64,000 nt of DNA, taken from contig NC_135250.1 of assembly GCF_964204865.1 (NCBI RefSeq), positions 7,812,001 through 7,876,000 on the forward strand, in the 5' to 3' direction. This stretch comes from Styela clava. Its lineage: Eukaryota; Chordata; Ascidiacea; Stolidobranchia; Styelidae. This document shows, piece by piece, positions 37,494-51,500 of this stretch. Both the position numbers and the translations under genes were made by a program. Positions within the stretch are counted from its first letter, which is position 1. Every line of letters starts with the position of its first letter. Under the pieces are notes generated by a model. It did no database searches and had not been told where the DNA came from. It saw only the letters and a list, made by a program, of their open reading frames with translations.

Positions 37494-37673
37494 TACTAGG
37501 TACCGGTCAAAATTTCAAACTACAGTTGTGACTTGTATCCTTTGGTGTTTCGATTCACCATGAGACTGGAGGCATGAACCTTTATTGTCACACTCCCTCA
37601 GGATTAGAGCTCAACCGATATATCGACTCGATATTGCGTGTTTGCCGATATATCGTATCGGCAGTAAACGGCC

Positions 37674-37695
37674 TATATATATATATATATATATT
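37674..37695. repeat. TA microsatellite
   Basis: A run of about ten TA dinucleotides, preceded by CGATATATCG-type palindromic words at 37615-37660. Confidence 0.8.
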
Positions 37696-37880
37696 ATATC
37701 GGCTATATATAACAGTTGAAACACCTAAAAAAGTTTTTTATTTACTGTTGGTTGTGATTATTTTTAATGGATAATACACTTATGTGGTTTATTGTTTTTA
37801 TAAATGTATTACACATGAGGGAGCACAAAAGTCTTCAGTGCTTAGTTAGGGCACCAAAGAGGCTTGATCCACCTCTGCCT

Positions 37881-40800
37881 ATACCAGCAGTTACGAGAAG
37901 CGATCCTCTCGGGCATAATCGACCAAATGAGGGTGAACATCATGACCTAAACGAAGGATAAAGTGAGATAATTCTTGTTATGTACTGTGCCCTTAAATAT
38001 ATGATTTAAAATCTCGCGCTCAAATGGGCAAATTGGTACAAGATCAATGCCGATCACCGTTGGTACAGCGAAAGACTGAGCTTACAACGATTGTACGTCA
38101 CGGAGATAATTTTGGACATCATTAATGATTGATTGCAGTTTAAATATGTGGTAAAAAAAGTAGTAGCCATAGGGAAAAGTCGAAGAACAAGAGCTACAAT
38201 TACTCGAAGAAATTAAAAGTTGCCAAATAAAAGGACAAATTTTGTTAAATTTATACTTCATTAAAACTTGTACGGCGCGTTCAAAAAGCACAAACATCAC
38301 AACTTAAAACTAATTCGATACGATTGGTCATATCAATATTTAATTATGCATTATATTCTTACACTTCATGAACCAAAGTTTCTTGAAATAGCCATGACGT
38401 GTATTTCAATGACGACATCCCATCTGAAATCGTTACGTAATGTGAACTTCATGCTTGAGCAGTATGTGACCTTGATTGTTAGAATGTGAGAGCAAAAAAG
38501 AGTGCTACTCAACTATATATATACATCATGCATGCAATACCTGTTCGTTTGAAAACCGCCTTCAAAATTAAATATACAATTTTGGAAGGTAAAAATATCC
38601 GTTTTCCGGCATTGTGGTAGCTTAGAAATAAGTTTATCTACTCTGATTTGGTCACGGTAAATCATTTCTCGCAGAACATGTTGTTAACATACGTACCCTT
38701 CAAGTTTTAACACGTGTAATACTTTTGGTTCCAATACTTCCATAACTCTTAATATAAAAATCTATCTGCTTGTATTCTAAAAATCTTATTCCGAACATTA
38801 GGTCAAGTTTATTAGCAAACAGTGTTACATCGTTTATTTCTAGACGGAATTATCGAGTCAATGTAGCATCAATATATATACGCTACAGTGGTTAACAGAC
38901 TTACATCGTCTCAACTACGTTATCCCTGTTCTGTTTATGTTGGATAGCTAACAACTATGCGGAGGCAGCGTGTCATAGAAAAGCACTTGAAAAAACTCTG
39001 TGAATAACGTAAACGCCTTTTATATGAAATTCTGAATATCACACAATCTAATATAGTTTACTCAAAAATTTTTATTTTGGCTGATTCAATGGATAATCGT
39101 GCCCTGGACCTAATATATCATGAATTAGAATGCTTAGAACGATATGAATCCAAAATCGCCGCTTTCAAGCGATCGTCGACTTACACCCAAAGAACCCAAT
39201 CAATTTCGAAAGATCGTGTCAAAACGTAATTAGAATTATTCATCCGCGGCGGTCAATATCTTTATTTTATCGATTTTTAGAAAACCAATAATGTGACTGC
39301 AAATAAAAATTGATTTCATTTGTTATTCCCTCAAGAGCAGTGAATATTGAAACGGGCGACAGGGAGAGCCTTCCATGGCTATTTTAAGCCAGTACAGCTT
39401 CTCGATCTCGCTATCTACAAAAATAAATATATTATAAAACAATTCTAGTTTTTGTTAGCGTTTCTTAGAACAATTCATTAATTTTCTATATACAATTCAC
39501 GTGATTTTATTAAAAAAATGACATTCGTTCAAAATATGAATAATAACTTCACAACAAGCAATATCTATGTATTCTTTTTCTCTTAGCGATTTTTATTACA
39601 AGAAAGATTTCGCCGCTTTTGTATTGTATTTATCTTTAATCACTGCTGTATTCTCTAATCCGGGAAATCTCATCCCAAAAGGGCAATGCCGTGCAGTATT
39701 TGTATTGGGCAGGACGTCTCTTGCGGTTTTTCTATCAATTTTAATTACGTCTTCCTTCTTAAAACTATCGTTATTTAAGACAATGTTCGATTTTGGATGT
39801 TATCCACCAGATGGGAAAGTGAACAGCATAGACAGAGATGAGAGACTCGTTGGTGTTCAAAGTTTGGCCTAATATTTTAGTTTGCTGATAAATCTCATTG
39901 CTGATAAAATTTTCAGATTTATGTCATTACGAAAACGATCATTCACCGTTGACGACTAATTTACAAGTTAGGTGAGTAGGTATGTAGGAGCGAAAAAAAT
40001 TAGGTTCAGAAACGTACAGCAGGTAAAGGCAAAATAATTTTAGTTGCCGGCTATTTTAATAGCCTGGTCTTGAACGCTGGGCAATTTTGTAAGAAGTTGT
40101 GTGATATATATCGGTTACAAAAACTCTATATACTCACCTCACCAATATACGTAGAAATATCCAGTAATTATCTAAAATTCCTAGACTATTTCAAATACTT
40201 ATTTGGTTGAGTGTTACTAGGTAAAAGCTGACGTTCGGTATCATCTCATAGTTGGAGTGGCATTACAGATGACAAGGCAATAAATTTTGAATTTTTTCAT
40301 ACTAGACTGCAAAGAACGATCAAAATTACAGTTGTTATTTTGGCGGTTGGTGAAATAAGCAAAAAACTTTTTGTCATTCCAAAATTTTGAGACACTTTGA
40401 AAGCATGACAAATTATTTTCAAATTATTTCATTTGTGGTTGTATTTGAACCTTACTATTTCTCAAAAAGATTTTGTTTTTCAAAAAGAAAGGAAACTAGC
40501 AATTACACATCTTTGCAAAAACTTTGTATTCACAACTTTTCAATAGGGCCTTGACTATACGAAATTTTTTTTGACTTTGACAGGAAATCGCTGTTGTGAT
40601 TTTTGTACTCTAGTGTTTTGGAACTGTCGCTTCTTGTAACGATTTTTTAATCTGTTTTATATTCGCGAAAAAAAGGATCATGATCGGGAAGTTAAGAATT
40701 TAGCCCCTAAATTTGAGCATTTAGCATTTCATATCACTTAAAATAATTCAATTTTCTTCGATGTTCTGTCAAGGCGATATTGTCAGTTCGGACTACGGAA

Positions 40801-41739
40801 CCTGTTTTTAAGAAAATAAGAATTTTTCATAGATTGTCCTCGAAAATGTGGTTCAAGCGTGATATATCACAAAACTGCTCCCTCGGGCCTCATTTTACAA
40901 TATATCAAGCTTGAAAATCTATAACCATGTCTTAGTTTTAGTCTTATCAATAATTAAACGGTACCAGAGCAAAATGCATCCAGCAGACGGGATAGGGAGA
41001 GCGCTATTAGACGCATGGGCTCCCTAATACTATTTTTCGCCTAATGGAAAACCAGCGGTCTCGACAAAAAAATCTCTTCTTTTTACTTAGCAGATAAAAT
41101 TCATTGCTTCATTGCATTTCGCGATCGATACACTAAGGTGTGACATATGGTTCATGGCAATCTGATATCACTTAGGATTTTCTTTACATTCGACTTTTAT
41201 AACTGATTACTTTTGTCAGTGGAAAGGTCGTCAAGAACAAAGGGATGCAGATTTTACGGGGGGGTTTATCGAGGGTGTGAGAACATGATTGCAAAGCGGC
41301 GCACCATAATTTGACGCTATGTTTATGTGATATTTTGTGGAAAAAGTTCATCCTTCTAAGTAACTTTTATCAAAACTAAATTATGAGTTCAAAAATGTTC
41401 TAGTCAGGTACGTTTATATATTCCAAACGAAGAAGTCTCTCGCTACTTTTAAAAAAGTTTAATTAGGTAATTATTCATAAGAACTTTGTACTTTATTGCT
41501 GCTATTGGATTCGTCTCCCGAAGTCAAGAACCATAGACAAAGTTTTAAACTCTTAGTATCTGCAGCCGGGGTTTATTTCTTGAAAGAGTCGGAATAGGGG
41601 AACGGGTTTGAAAGTAATTCCCAAAAGTCGAATTTTAAATATTTTTAATTGCTGTTTGATCTTAATTCAATATGTTTTAAATTCAGAGAATAGATAGTCG
41701 TTGATCCGCCATTCGAGGCACTATAACAAAACTACAAAA
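37881..41739. other. Intergenic, no supported gene
   Basis: About 3.9 kb. The longest ATG frame (39567-39872, 101 codons) has two hydrophobic stretches but no motif and no splice partners I could fix. The remainder is AT-rich with no repeat copy recognised. The promoter of the lectin gene must lie at the right end; no TATA box stands out there. Confidence 0.4.
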
Positions 41740-44700
41740 ATGATGAAAAATCGCGATACAACTTCAAATCCATATAGAGTACCAAGGCAGCCTACAGCAA
41801 GATGGATTAAAGTATCAATTGTTGGATTATTTCTAAGCAATGTAGCTTTGATCGGAGGAGTTGTGTTTTTGGGTAAGTTTTATGATTTGAAAACCAAACA
41901 CGAAGTCACTGATATGCATTGGTACTAGCAACAACGCAAAGGGATAACTAACTGTATTGTAAAGTCAATAATGCTGCGTTAAAATGAAAGAAATAAGAAG
42001 ACTATTCATAATATAATTGGCGATAATCAGGTTGGGAGAAACATAACAATGCTATTGTTCTCGTACCCTCCTAAAACGAGTGGATGTTCAATAACGTCAA
42101 TGTAAAATGTGTTGAAAATTTTGTTCGGTATTTTCCCATTGAATTTAAGAACAATAATTAGAAACGGGTATAAATTGCGAAGCCTTCCGCCTTCTTGTCT
42201 GGCGAAAGCAAGGTATTATGTTTAATTAGATTCCTATATTTTCTATGGATCATTCTATGCCATGTGTCTCGAAGTTGTATTTGTCAATCACTCTTCGAAG
42301 ATATGTAACACCGTTAGTTATAATTAACCGATAAATGACCCTATCAAATTAATAAATTATTGTGTATTATATCAGACGTATAATATAAGTCTATGATATC
42401 TATACCCATACCGACACAAAGCAATAATTTTGTTTCACTGAAATTTCCATCTACAAACGCAGTGCGCGACGATACATAATTAATGCATTTCGTTGCATTA
42501 TTTATAACTTCACGAAAACGAATTTCGCCTCCGCCGTTTCGAGTTTATATTGTTGTTATTACAGAGCCTGCCAAACACGGCCGTATATTATACAAGATTT
42601 TAAACTTCAATTTGACAATGATCAAACTTGAAACATGAGGTTTTATTACATTTGGCCCCATGGATTGAGCGAACGGCCAAATGTGTTGCATTTCAAAAAA
42701 ATTAGTTCAAAACCGAAAAGTGTATTTATTATTCCCAAAGCGTATGTCGCCAAGAAAAAAAATCGATATTCTAAGCTAGACAAAATTTTGCCAGTAAATA
42801 AACTAAATTACTTTTTATATTAAACGACAGAATAGAATAGAATATGTCTTTGTTCGCATTTTTTTGTTTTGAACGTGAAATCTTAAATTCTAGTGCTAAA
42901 GTTTGAGCCTGTCCCATTTAAAACACAAAAACTGGAGATGATATAATAGATGATTATGATCCTGTTACCCTGACATGGTCACAAAAAAATAGAACGAGGA
43001 ATTCGTTCCGGACACTGTCTGTTAACATTTGTCGGTAATGTAACGTTAATATTCATTATAATAACAAAAGCGCATTATTGTAATTATTCAGCAATTGACA
43101 ATGCTGCTAATTACATGCTGTCACGTTGCCTCCTTTTTGTTTTCGCTCGAACGAACGCCTTCAAAAATATTTTCCGATTTCACGGAGAATAAATACAATT
43201 AACAACACTCGATCGATTGATGGAGCCCGGGACTTTCGCTAATTGAAAATCTACGTCATCGCATTTTAGTCGTTATTCCATCGATTTGGAGCTTTTGTAT
43301 GGCCAAACAGTGACAGCCATCTATTCTGCATAAAGATTAAATCAGCATTTGTGGGATTACTGAAATAACGAAACTGATGAAAATTTAATAAAATACAAAT
43401 AAAAACGGATATTCGACGGTAATGTACAAAGAAAAAAGTGCTACCGTGAATTTTGAAAGGATTGTTCAATCGCAATTGAACTGAAATTCATAATTGAGTA
43501 GTGGTACTAACTAATTTTTTTTTCATAAAATCATCGTCAAAAACGACCAATCGCTTCTCCTCAGATCCACACATCGACGTATACAATAATTACAATATAC
43601 CAGCAAAGGTAATTTTAATCAAATTCAAAAAATAAACAGTCTATCGTTGATTATAAATTGTGAAAATGGATTATGCCTTTCACGAAAGGATTCGTTAAAA
43701 TTCATTTGATTTCAGTATTTTCAACGGAACAATGCACTCGAACTTGTCGCCAGAAGGGCGAAGCCCTACAGGAATCAGAAACGAAAGCAGCTCCCAACAC
43801 TGAAGCTATGTCGAAAGATGGAGCAGAAAGTCCTATAATACTCCAGGAGAGAAGCATCCGAGAAGTTATCAGTAGAGTTAATGATGTAGAGAAAATAGTA
43901 TCTGGAGTTAATTCGAGAATAGTCAAATTGGATGAATTTTGCAGGTTGGGATTCGTTTTTTTTTTCATTTCATTTTTTTTAAATTTTTCAAATGAAAAAA
44001 CCTTTCAAATTTGCTCGCGTCTTGTAAATTATATACTATATCTAGAATTTGTAACAGAGAAATGAAATTTCGATGAAAATCTCACTGATACTGTTTAGTA
44101 AATATCGTGGGTAAATAAAATTTCAGTGACATTTTGGAAAATGAATCGTGATGGCAAAACTGTAATGGACAATAAAAAATATGAACAATGAAAAAATTCT
44201 GATGTTCCAGTGTCAAACAAACCTTTTTTAGACGAAGTAAAGCAATGGACGCTACAAAAACAACCAATGTTGCTGTCGCTGCACCGGATAGTTTGACACC
44301 TCGACAGACAAGCGTACTAGAAATGATGACCAAGATGGATATCAAGATAAGCAGTAAGTCGTTGAATGAAATTAAGTGTTTTAGGTTTATTTAATTAATA
44401 GAATTCTATTCAGATTTTTAAGAGGAGATTTAATGCAAAATAGTGACTTTGATGTAGTAAGTGGCTAACTGCAACGAATACCACTTCCAGGGTCTGGGCT
44501 ACATGGCATATACTTACCTATTCCATTAAAGACAAGATTGCACTGATTTGTGGTGTTCCATATCATGCTCTATCGCTCAATGCGTAAATGGAATCAAACA
44601 AAAATTACACTTGACTTAAATTGCTCAGGGAGAGATTAGGATTTCAATCAATACGCTAAAATCAATATCTAATCATGGCAAGAGAGCAGCGTAATATATG

Positions 44701-46459
44701 AACACGAATCTGAACTAATCGAAGTAGACCCAACGCAGAAATCTGTCAAGTGATCTTTCAACTCAAATATCACTGCCCACTGCCTTTACAATTTGCAACT
44801 GTCCCGATATGGCTACACACAGCTCAACATCGAATTTGTCGCTTTGTGATTATAAAAAAAAAAATAGAAAAATTTGATGTGAAATATTGAGCCCAGTAAG
44901 AATCGAAGAAAAAAAATTGAAACAAAAAAGGGAATATCTCTTCCATCTTGAAGTATCAAAAATTTGAAATTGTCTGTTCGATTAGTTGTGGAAAATGCGA
45001 TTTTTCGCTGCAACATCTCTTATAACAATTTTATCCGAATGGCAATACTATACCACTTTTCTTGCTATTTTCAGATGTGGGGATACAGCTAAAAGAACAC
45101 ATTGCGAATTCAAGACAACGTAAGTTCATAAAATATCACTTAGTTAATATTATATATATATAGGTAGAGGATCAGAGTTACGGCTTTTATCTGTGTGGTT
45201 CGGTTTTGTGTTTGAAAATAAAAACGGTTTCAAAGCATGGTTATGTTTTGCAGTCTTACAGACTCTGCCGAAGGTGATGAACACTGACACATTAATCGAG
45301 TCATGTTTAGTTCCAGGCCTAGCTCTGAGCAGAATGCTCGTACAACATTGTGGATTCGTTAATCTTGCTCTGACAATGTGCTGCTACAGAACATCATAAA
45401 TTGAATCCCCAGTGGCCGAGTCGAGCTAAACTACTGATTACGGCATACACAGCGTGCATACTCGTGATTGAGTGTTCTATCAATAATGTTTTTGATTTTG
45501 GGACGCTAAGATGTCTCGTAATAATAGTGAACAACCCTTGTTTAACCGATAGACATATTTCTAATTCAATACTTGAATAATATGAAATAACATGATACTT
45601 GCTTATAGTTTGCAAAAAAGGTCATTATCGATATGGGATGTATTGTTTCTACGTCGGAGAAGCAAAATTGTCGCAAGAAAACGCAAAAGAATTTTGCTCA
45701 AATGACTATGGAGCTAAAGGAACTCTGGCAATGATCAAAGACAAGTTTGTACATGTGGGTATCTTTGTATTTATTGATTTATAGGCTGATAAAAAATCTA
45801 ATGACGTCAAATACAACAAAAGTATTTATTTGCGAACATTTTACAAATTATAGGAATATTCGTTGACGAAGAGCTATTAATTCGTGGCACGCGCTGACTA
45901 TATCCGTGAAATGAGACAGGGCATGATAGTAAATACAATCTTCTGATCCGCCACACAATGCGTTTTGTGGATTCGAAGATATATAATCTACAACCGTGCA
46001 TTTAACAACTAAAAACTTGAATCTTGTTGCCTTTAGGACTTTATATCTGGAAAGTTACCGAATCGACAACATTCCTATTGGATAGGAATAGAAAAGCAGG
46101 AGCAACGTTCATCCGACTTACGCACCTCCCACATCATTCGGGAATCCAAAATAGAAACCGTCGGATCTGATATGGTACCTTCACCACTGGCATCTTCGCC
46201 CGATGAAAACGCTCCATTTGGATCCAGTGCATCAGGATCATCGCCATTTGATTACATTGACGGAACGAAGGTTCAAAACAAAGTCTGGCAAATGTGGGGG
46301 TCGAGAGCTAATCGCCATAATACCGGAAATCGTGCGTGTGCTGCCCTGACATTTGACCTCAATGCAGGAAGTAATGGCGACTGGCGTTGGCAGGATTATG
46401 ACTGCGGTGCAGGATTGGGATATGTTTGCCAATACTACGTACTTAGTATTGGAATGTGA
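41740..46459 (+). CDS. Type II membrane C-type lectin-like protein, six exons (365 aa)
   Basis: Exons 41740-41872, 43716-43944, 44232-44353, 45075-45119, 45609-45754 and 46037-46459; phases 1, 2, 1, 1, 0 join into one frame. A cytoplasmic N terminus with basic residues (about 22 aa) leads into one membrane span (about residues 23-44), so the C-terminal domain is extracellular. Exons 2-4 encode a helical, probably coiled stalk. Exons 5-6 encode a C-type lectin domain with the extra N-terminal Cys pair (CKKGHYRYGMYC), EFC, YWIGI, FDYIDGT, RACAALTF, WRWQDYDC and GYVCQY. The calcium/sugar motif EPN or QPD is absent and WND is replaced by WQD, so classical mannose or galactose binding is doubtful. 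About 50 Ser/Pro-rich residues interrupt the domain between WIGI and the DGT loop. The role is probably surface recognition; the ligand is unknown. An alternative donor at 45748 is possible. Confidence 0.82.
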
Positions 46460-48450
46460 GAAAACTACTTTTGAAATAATATCTGCATTTATAAACACGG
46501 GCGCATTTTCTTGTCGTTATAAGGCAAGATACTTTCAATGCCCAAACTCGGTTCGAATAGGATGACATCGTTGTAGAGATATTATGTAACATCATATCCC
46601 TATTTATCCCTAGAAGTCTTAGTCACCTATTTTACTAGTTTTTCTTTTGTAGAAAATTGGAATTCAAATTTTGCCTTTCATACAAAGTTCTTCCATATAT
46701 ATGTATTGAGTGATAGAATTGATGCCCCCGATTAAAATATTTTTGAATCACCCAATACTGATCGGACCATAAAAGACAACGGCTGACAGGATTCCCCGGC
46801 ATTATTCAGTACCTGACTAATTTGGGAAACCTAGTTTTTGTAAATTTTCTTATTTATTTTATTCCCCAAGTGTTCCATTATTTTCGATTTAATGTATTCA
46901 GCCGTAGTAATACCGTAGTAATGCACAAAGAAATGTGCAAACCTAGCTTTAAACACCCAGTATTTACATACTTTTTTAATACCGAAAATGACTTAATTGT
47001 GGATTTTACCAGACACTTAATGTTTATGTCGCCGGGAGTATATATTAATTATTGGCGTTAACCATTAATATTTTCGGGAAACATTGATTTTATCAATTTC
47101 TGTTTCAAGTTTCCTTCTACCTTTAACTGTTATATTTTGCTACATTGCGTACTTATATCTGTCTACTTTTGACTGATTCACGATTCAGTATTGCAGAAAC
47201 TTGTACTCGTGATTAATCAAAACATTGCACACAGATTATGTTGGATACAGAAGCACACAACACGTCAGCTAAACATAGAACTCTAATGTGATATTTGACC
47301 CTAACCTTTGACACTAATCACCACTGCATGTTTGGTCATACATTATCAACACTATGATATTGATTCTTTAACTATGTTTCTTTTTTTATTCGTGATTTAC
47401 CAGAGAATAAACAAAAGTACCGTTGAACTACAAAAATTTTTAACAATTGATCTGAATCCACAAAAAATACTTCACGCAGGCCGTGAAACCGATCACATTA
47501 TCAATTAGTTTTAAGATGACCGTGTCTGATATCGAGAAAAGTACAATACTAAATTTAGGTGCGCAACTTTCTAATAACCTAAATAATTTTTTTCATTTTC
47601 TCTAGCAGAGAGTAGCCATGAATCTTACAGTCCATACGCAGTGATAATGTTATTTTCTTTTTTATAATTACTATTGTCAATGTACTATTAATAAATATTA
47701 TGATAGTGACTTTTACGCGTCTTTAGGTATAACTAGCTATAATAGGGTTGGGGGAGGCAATAGTAAAAAAATCAAATCTTCATTTATATACATCTGGATG
47801 GGGGATTATAGGTGATAAACGATCCTGCATAACTTAAATTTACGAGCAAAGTTGGTTTTATTTATAAACCGCGTTATATTCAATAAAATACAATTCGTTT
47901 GCCTTTTTCAATTTTTCAACCGGACTCGGCAGCCATGGTCCTCATCTGCAGAAACCAGAACATAATAATTCGAAAATTCGGTTGAAAACGTTCGGTTGTT
48001 GCGCTGTACTGGTACACAAGACGGGCGTCGTTACAGGGTAAACTCTTCTATCGACCAAGCGGTTGGTTTCACCGCATGTTTCGCGAATCACCCAAGAACT
48101 ACTATATTATTTATTTTATGGGGCGCAAATAACACGTGTTACGATAAACGACAAATTTATCAAGAGTCGGCCGACCGCCGCTGCAAATCACCAAATAATA
48201 ATGCCAATCAAGCCATTGGGTCTAAAATTGTAATATTGTAAGCACAATGTCATTCAATAACGTAATGGTAACAGAACTATCAGTAGTTCCATACTAATCT
48301 TTTTCTCAGAAATCAAACTTCGGTGTAAATCCCCATAACATACATTTCTCTTCTCCGTTATTTACTCAAAAAACGAAAAGAATCTTCAATGATAATGATG
48401 AAATATTTTATTTAACACTTTTATACTAGAACATAAACGCAAAATTCAAA
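46460..48450. other. Intergenic between the lectin gene and HAUS6
   Basis: About 2 kb, AT-rich. It must contain both 3' ends. The frames at 46822-47061, 47308-47508 and 47996-48241 have no motif. No repeat recognised. Confidence 0.4.
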
Positions 48451-48573
48451 AATCAATTGAATCACCATCAGGAAGTGGGGACCCAAAATTCTCAGCTGTA
48501 CTTAACGGTAAAGGAACTGTCTGGAGATCCTCTATCCATGATATTTGGACATTGTGTAATGTGTATAATTGGC
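48451..48573 (-). pseudogene. Duplicated scrap of the last HAUS6 exon
   Basis: Aligns with 48584-48760, the coding 3' end of HAUS6. The shared order on the plus strand is CAGGAAGTGGGGACCC, then CTCGGCTGTATTTAA against CTCAGCTGTACTTAA, GGAACTGTC, TGGAGATC and ATCCATGATATTTGGACATTG. It lies immediately downstream of the HAUS6 stop, in the likely 3' untranslated region. It carries only one of the 27-bp repeats and has lost 14 bases, so it does not hold the frame throughout. Confidence 0.8.
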
Positions 48574-48588
48574 ACACCAATGATAAAC

Positions 48589-51500
48589 TTAAAAATCAAT
48601 CAAGTTACCGATTGGAACATCAGGAAGTGGGGACCCAGGTGTCTCGGCTGTATTTAAGGAGTCAGGGGTCTCGGCTGTATTTAAAGAGTCAAGGGAACTG
48701 TCTGATATGTTGCATTCTGGAGATCGTATATCCATGATATTTGGACATTGTGTATAATTGATATCTTTGAGAATGCCAGGTGTAGCATACTGCATATGGG
48801 TTGGGAAATTTTGATCGAGTGGACGGCACGGTGTTCTTAGATTGTTAAGTAAGCGATCATCTAAGGCTGCAAAATTGTCTTCAGAAATATTTTCGCTTTC
48901 AGTGTTGGCAGGGGAGTCTTTTGTTTTTACCAATGAAGTTGAACTCGTTTGAACTTCGGAAACTGGATTCACTGTTTCTGTGTATACGGTATATGATTAA
49001 TGATTCTAATCTGACTTACTGATATATTTATGAAAGTGTATTTTCATATTTATCCCAGAGAAGAGGAAGTCGATAATGCGGCTTAATCATATGGCGAACT
49101 ACAGACTCTCATCCGATCACCAGCCCTTGGGCATGGGATTCGAACCAGTGCATGGTAATCAGGAACGATGGCAAGCATGTATCGAGCCAGGAAAAGTAAA
49201 TTTTGAATTCTCTAGAGCCGGGCTCCGAGTTTCATACTTTCAAATCAATGATGATAATGAATAAGGTCCAAATTCTCTCAGAAACTCATATGTATGTTTA
49301 CTCTGAGAGTCTATTAAAGGAGACATGCACACACCTTTATCCAAGTTTGATTTTCTATGAGTCAAATTTATCTCAACCCGAAGTCAGAGTCGATTACATA
49401 TTATACGAGTTCAAAAAGCAAAAAGTATAGCAGAGAAACACTCAATGTGCCTCTCTTTCTACTTTCAATTTCCAAAGTAAGAAAAATTCAATTAACAAGA
49501 CAAACCTGGAACCAGGGGTGAAAGTGAGTTGTAATTAAATATACCAGGTGGAGTTCTTCCTATCCTGTTTTGCGTTTCAAATACAGTCATATCTGTAAAA
49601 AGAAAGCTGTATTTACAAATTATCTTCCAGTTAAGAACTGGAAAATTGAAATCAATTGGCCTAGAATTCATTTTTTTTTCACAACGATATAGCATAGGTT
49701 AATTATGTGACCAACAGAGCAGCTTGACAAATATTTTACACCCATGATGAATGCTGTTCAAACTATTTTTGCAATAAAACAATACAAACCTAGTTGAGAT
49801 GATATATCAAGAAGTGTAGGGGTTAAGCCAGTTATGACAGGACTTGTATCAGATGGTTTATATCCAGGTTGTACAGACATTTCAAGCATCGTGTAATCCA
49901 CCACCTGGAATAAGAAAAAGAGTATTTTATAATGGCATGGAAAAAAATACATATTAATCTATTTCAGTTTTATTTTTTTGTGCGAATGGCGCTTCTTGCA
50001 AAGCGTCAGGAATGCACTTTCCTCTGGACCTCTAGTTACCCAGTGCGGGTTTGAAGGGTAAAGTCCTGTGGTACATGATTATGAGAGAGAGGATAGACAG
50101 CGGTGGTTCACATAACCGCTGGTCGATTACAAGTTCCTCCATCAAGTCCACACATAAGTACCGTAGTTAACTACTCCCTCAAATAAATAAATACAAAAAT
50201 CCTATCCTATACTTCTGTGATAAGCTAACTTTATCTGAAACTATTACACAAATTGATATAGTTAAACAATATAATTAAACCAATATAATTAAACATACTT
50301 GATTAACTAAATTGCGAACAGCCTCTGGTGTTCTTGAGGTAACTTTTTCTATCGTAGTATCGATCTTTTTGGCAACTGGAGTTGATGGAACTGAAGAAGG
50401 TTTTGTTCCTCCAATCAAATTCCTATTTGCAGGCCTCGGCAAACCTGAAAATATTAAAAACTAAATTAAAATGAGGCAGTAAGTGATGAACGGGATGACT
50501 AAAAATTTCAAATGGTCATTACACCTGTTTAATATTGATTTGTGTGCGTGTTGGCATAGCAGTTGAAAGCGGTAGACTAAACTGTGATGCAATTGCAGGT
50601 TAAACATCTCTAGTTTAAAACCCATGCCCACAACGTTTCCCAGGGAGAAATAAATTGAGTAGGCAATGCGAACCGAAAAGATTCTGGTCCTTTAAAAAAT
50701 AATAGATCATACTCATAGTATATCGTTAGATATGAGGGATGGCTTATACAGAGCCTTGTTCGAAGCAAAGAGCGTGAATAAGAATTGTATGAAAAAGGAA
50801 AAGAGATATTTATTTATGATAATATTCACAAACAAACATTCTCTTTATTAAAAACTGTAACCCTTTCCAGAAAGAAACTTATATGAAGTAGTTCAATTTA
50901 CTTTACGACATTTTCAATCCAATACGACTTATTATAGTTATAAAAGATTATAGAAGGCAAATACAACCTGATGATCTTCCAAAGTTTTGTTTCAGCATTC
51001 TTTTTCGCAAAAGGGATTCAACAGGCTTATCAGCTTTCCTGAAAAAGAAAAATAAAGTACTCAGTCTCAACCTTTTTAGACATATTCCTCCCATCACCCC
51101 ACTCTTTTTCTCAGACGATCCACCCAGATACTTCCACCGCTTGAATTGTTCATTTGTCCATAAATATGTTTACAATAATACTAAATAATATTAGTAAAAT
51201 AGACTGAATAGAGGGTAATAATTCTGTATTTCCTCCCAAAATATCGAAACTTTTTGCTGGAGGCAATATAGAAAGGACCACAAATAGGGAAAAAAATGGG
51301 AAACTAAATACATATAAAATTATATGTAAAGCTAAAATTAAAGTTTAATCCATTACTATATTACAAATAAGTTTTTAGAATGAAATAAGAAACAAACCTC
51401 GAGGTTTTAGGGGAAGTTGATAATGTAATTTCCAATGCTCCTTGTTTTAAAGAAGTATCACTTTTATTAATATCATCAATCTCTTCATGGGTCGAGGTGG

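Larger units (their letters stand above)
36304..37880. mobile_element. Possible older element enclosing the hAT copy
   Basis: The left end CAGGCAGCGCCGGATCAACC followed by GGGCACCAAGCAAAGAGG has an inverted partner at 37880-37835 (AGGCAGAGGTGGATCAAGCC, then CTTTGGTGCCCTAA). The pairing suggests terminal inverted repeats about 1.6 kb apart, with the hAT copy nested inside. No target duplication was identified. Confidence 0.35.

Noticed and set aside
39567-39872. 101-codon plus-strand frame with two hydrophobic stretches
   Set aside because: No recognisable motif, no supported splice sites and no promoter. It is kept only as a note in the intergenic entry.
45193-45399. 68-codon frame between lectin exons 4 and 5
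   Set aside because: It is within an intron; no splice sites join it to the lectin frame.
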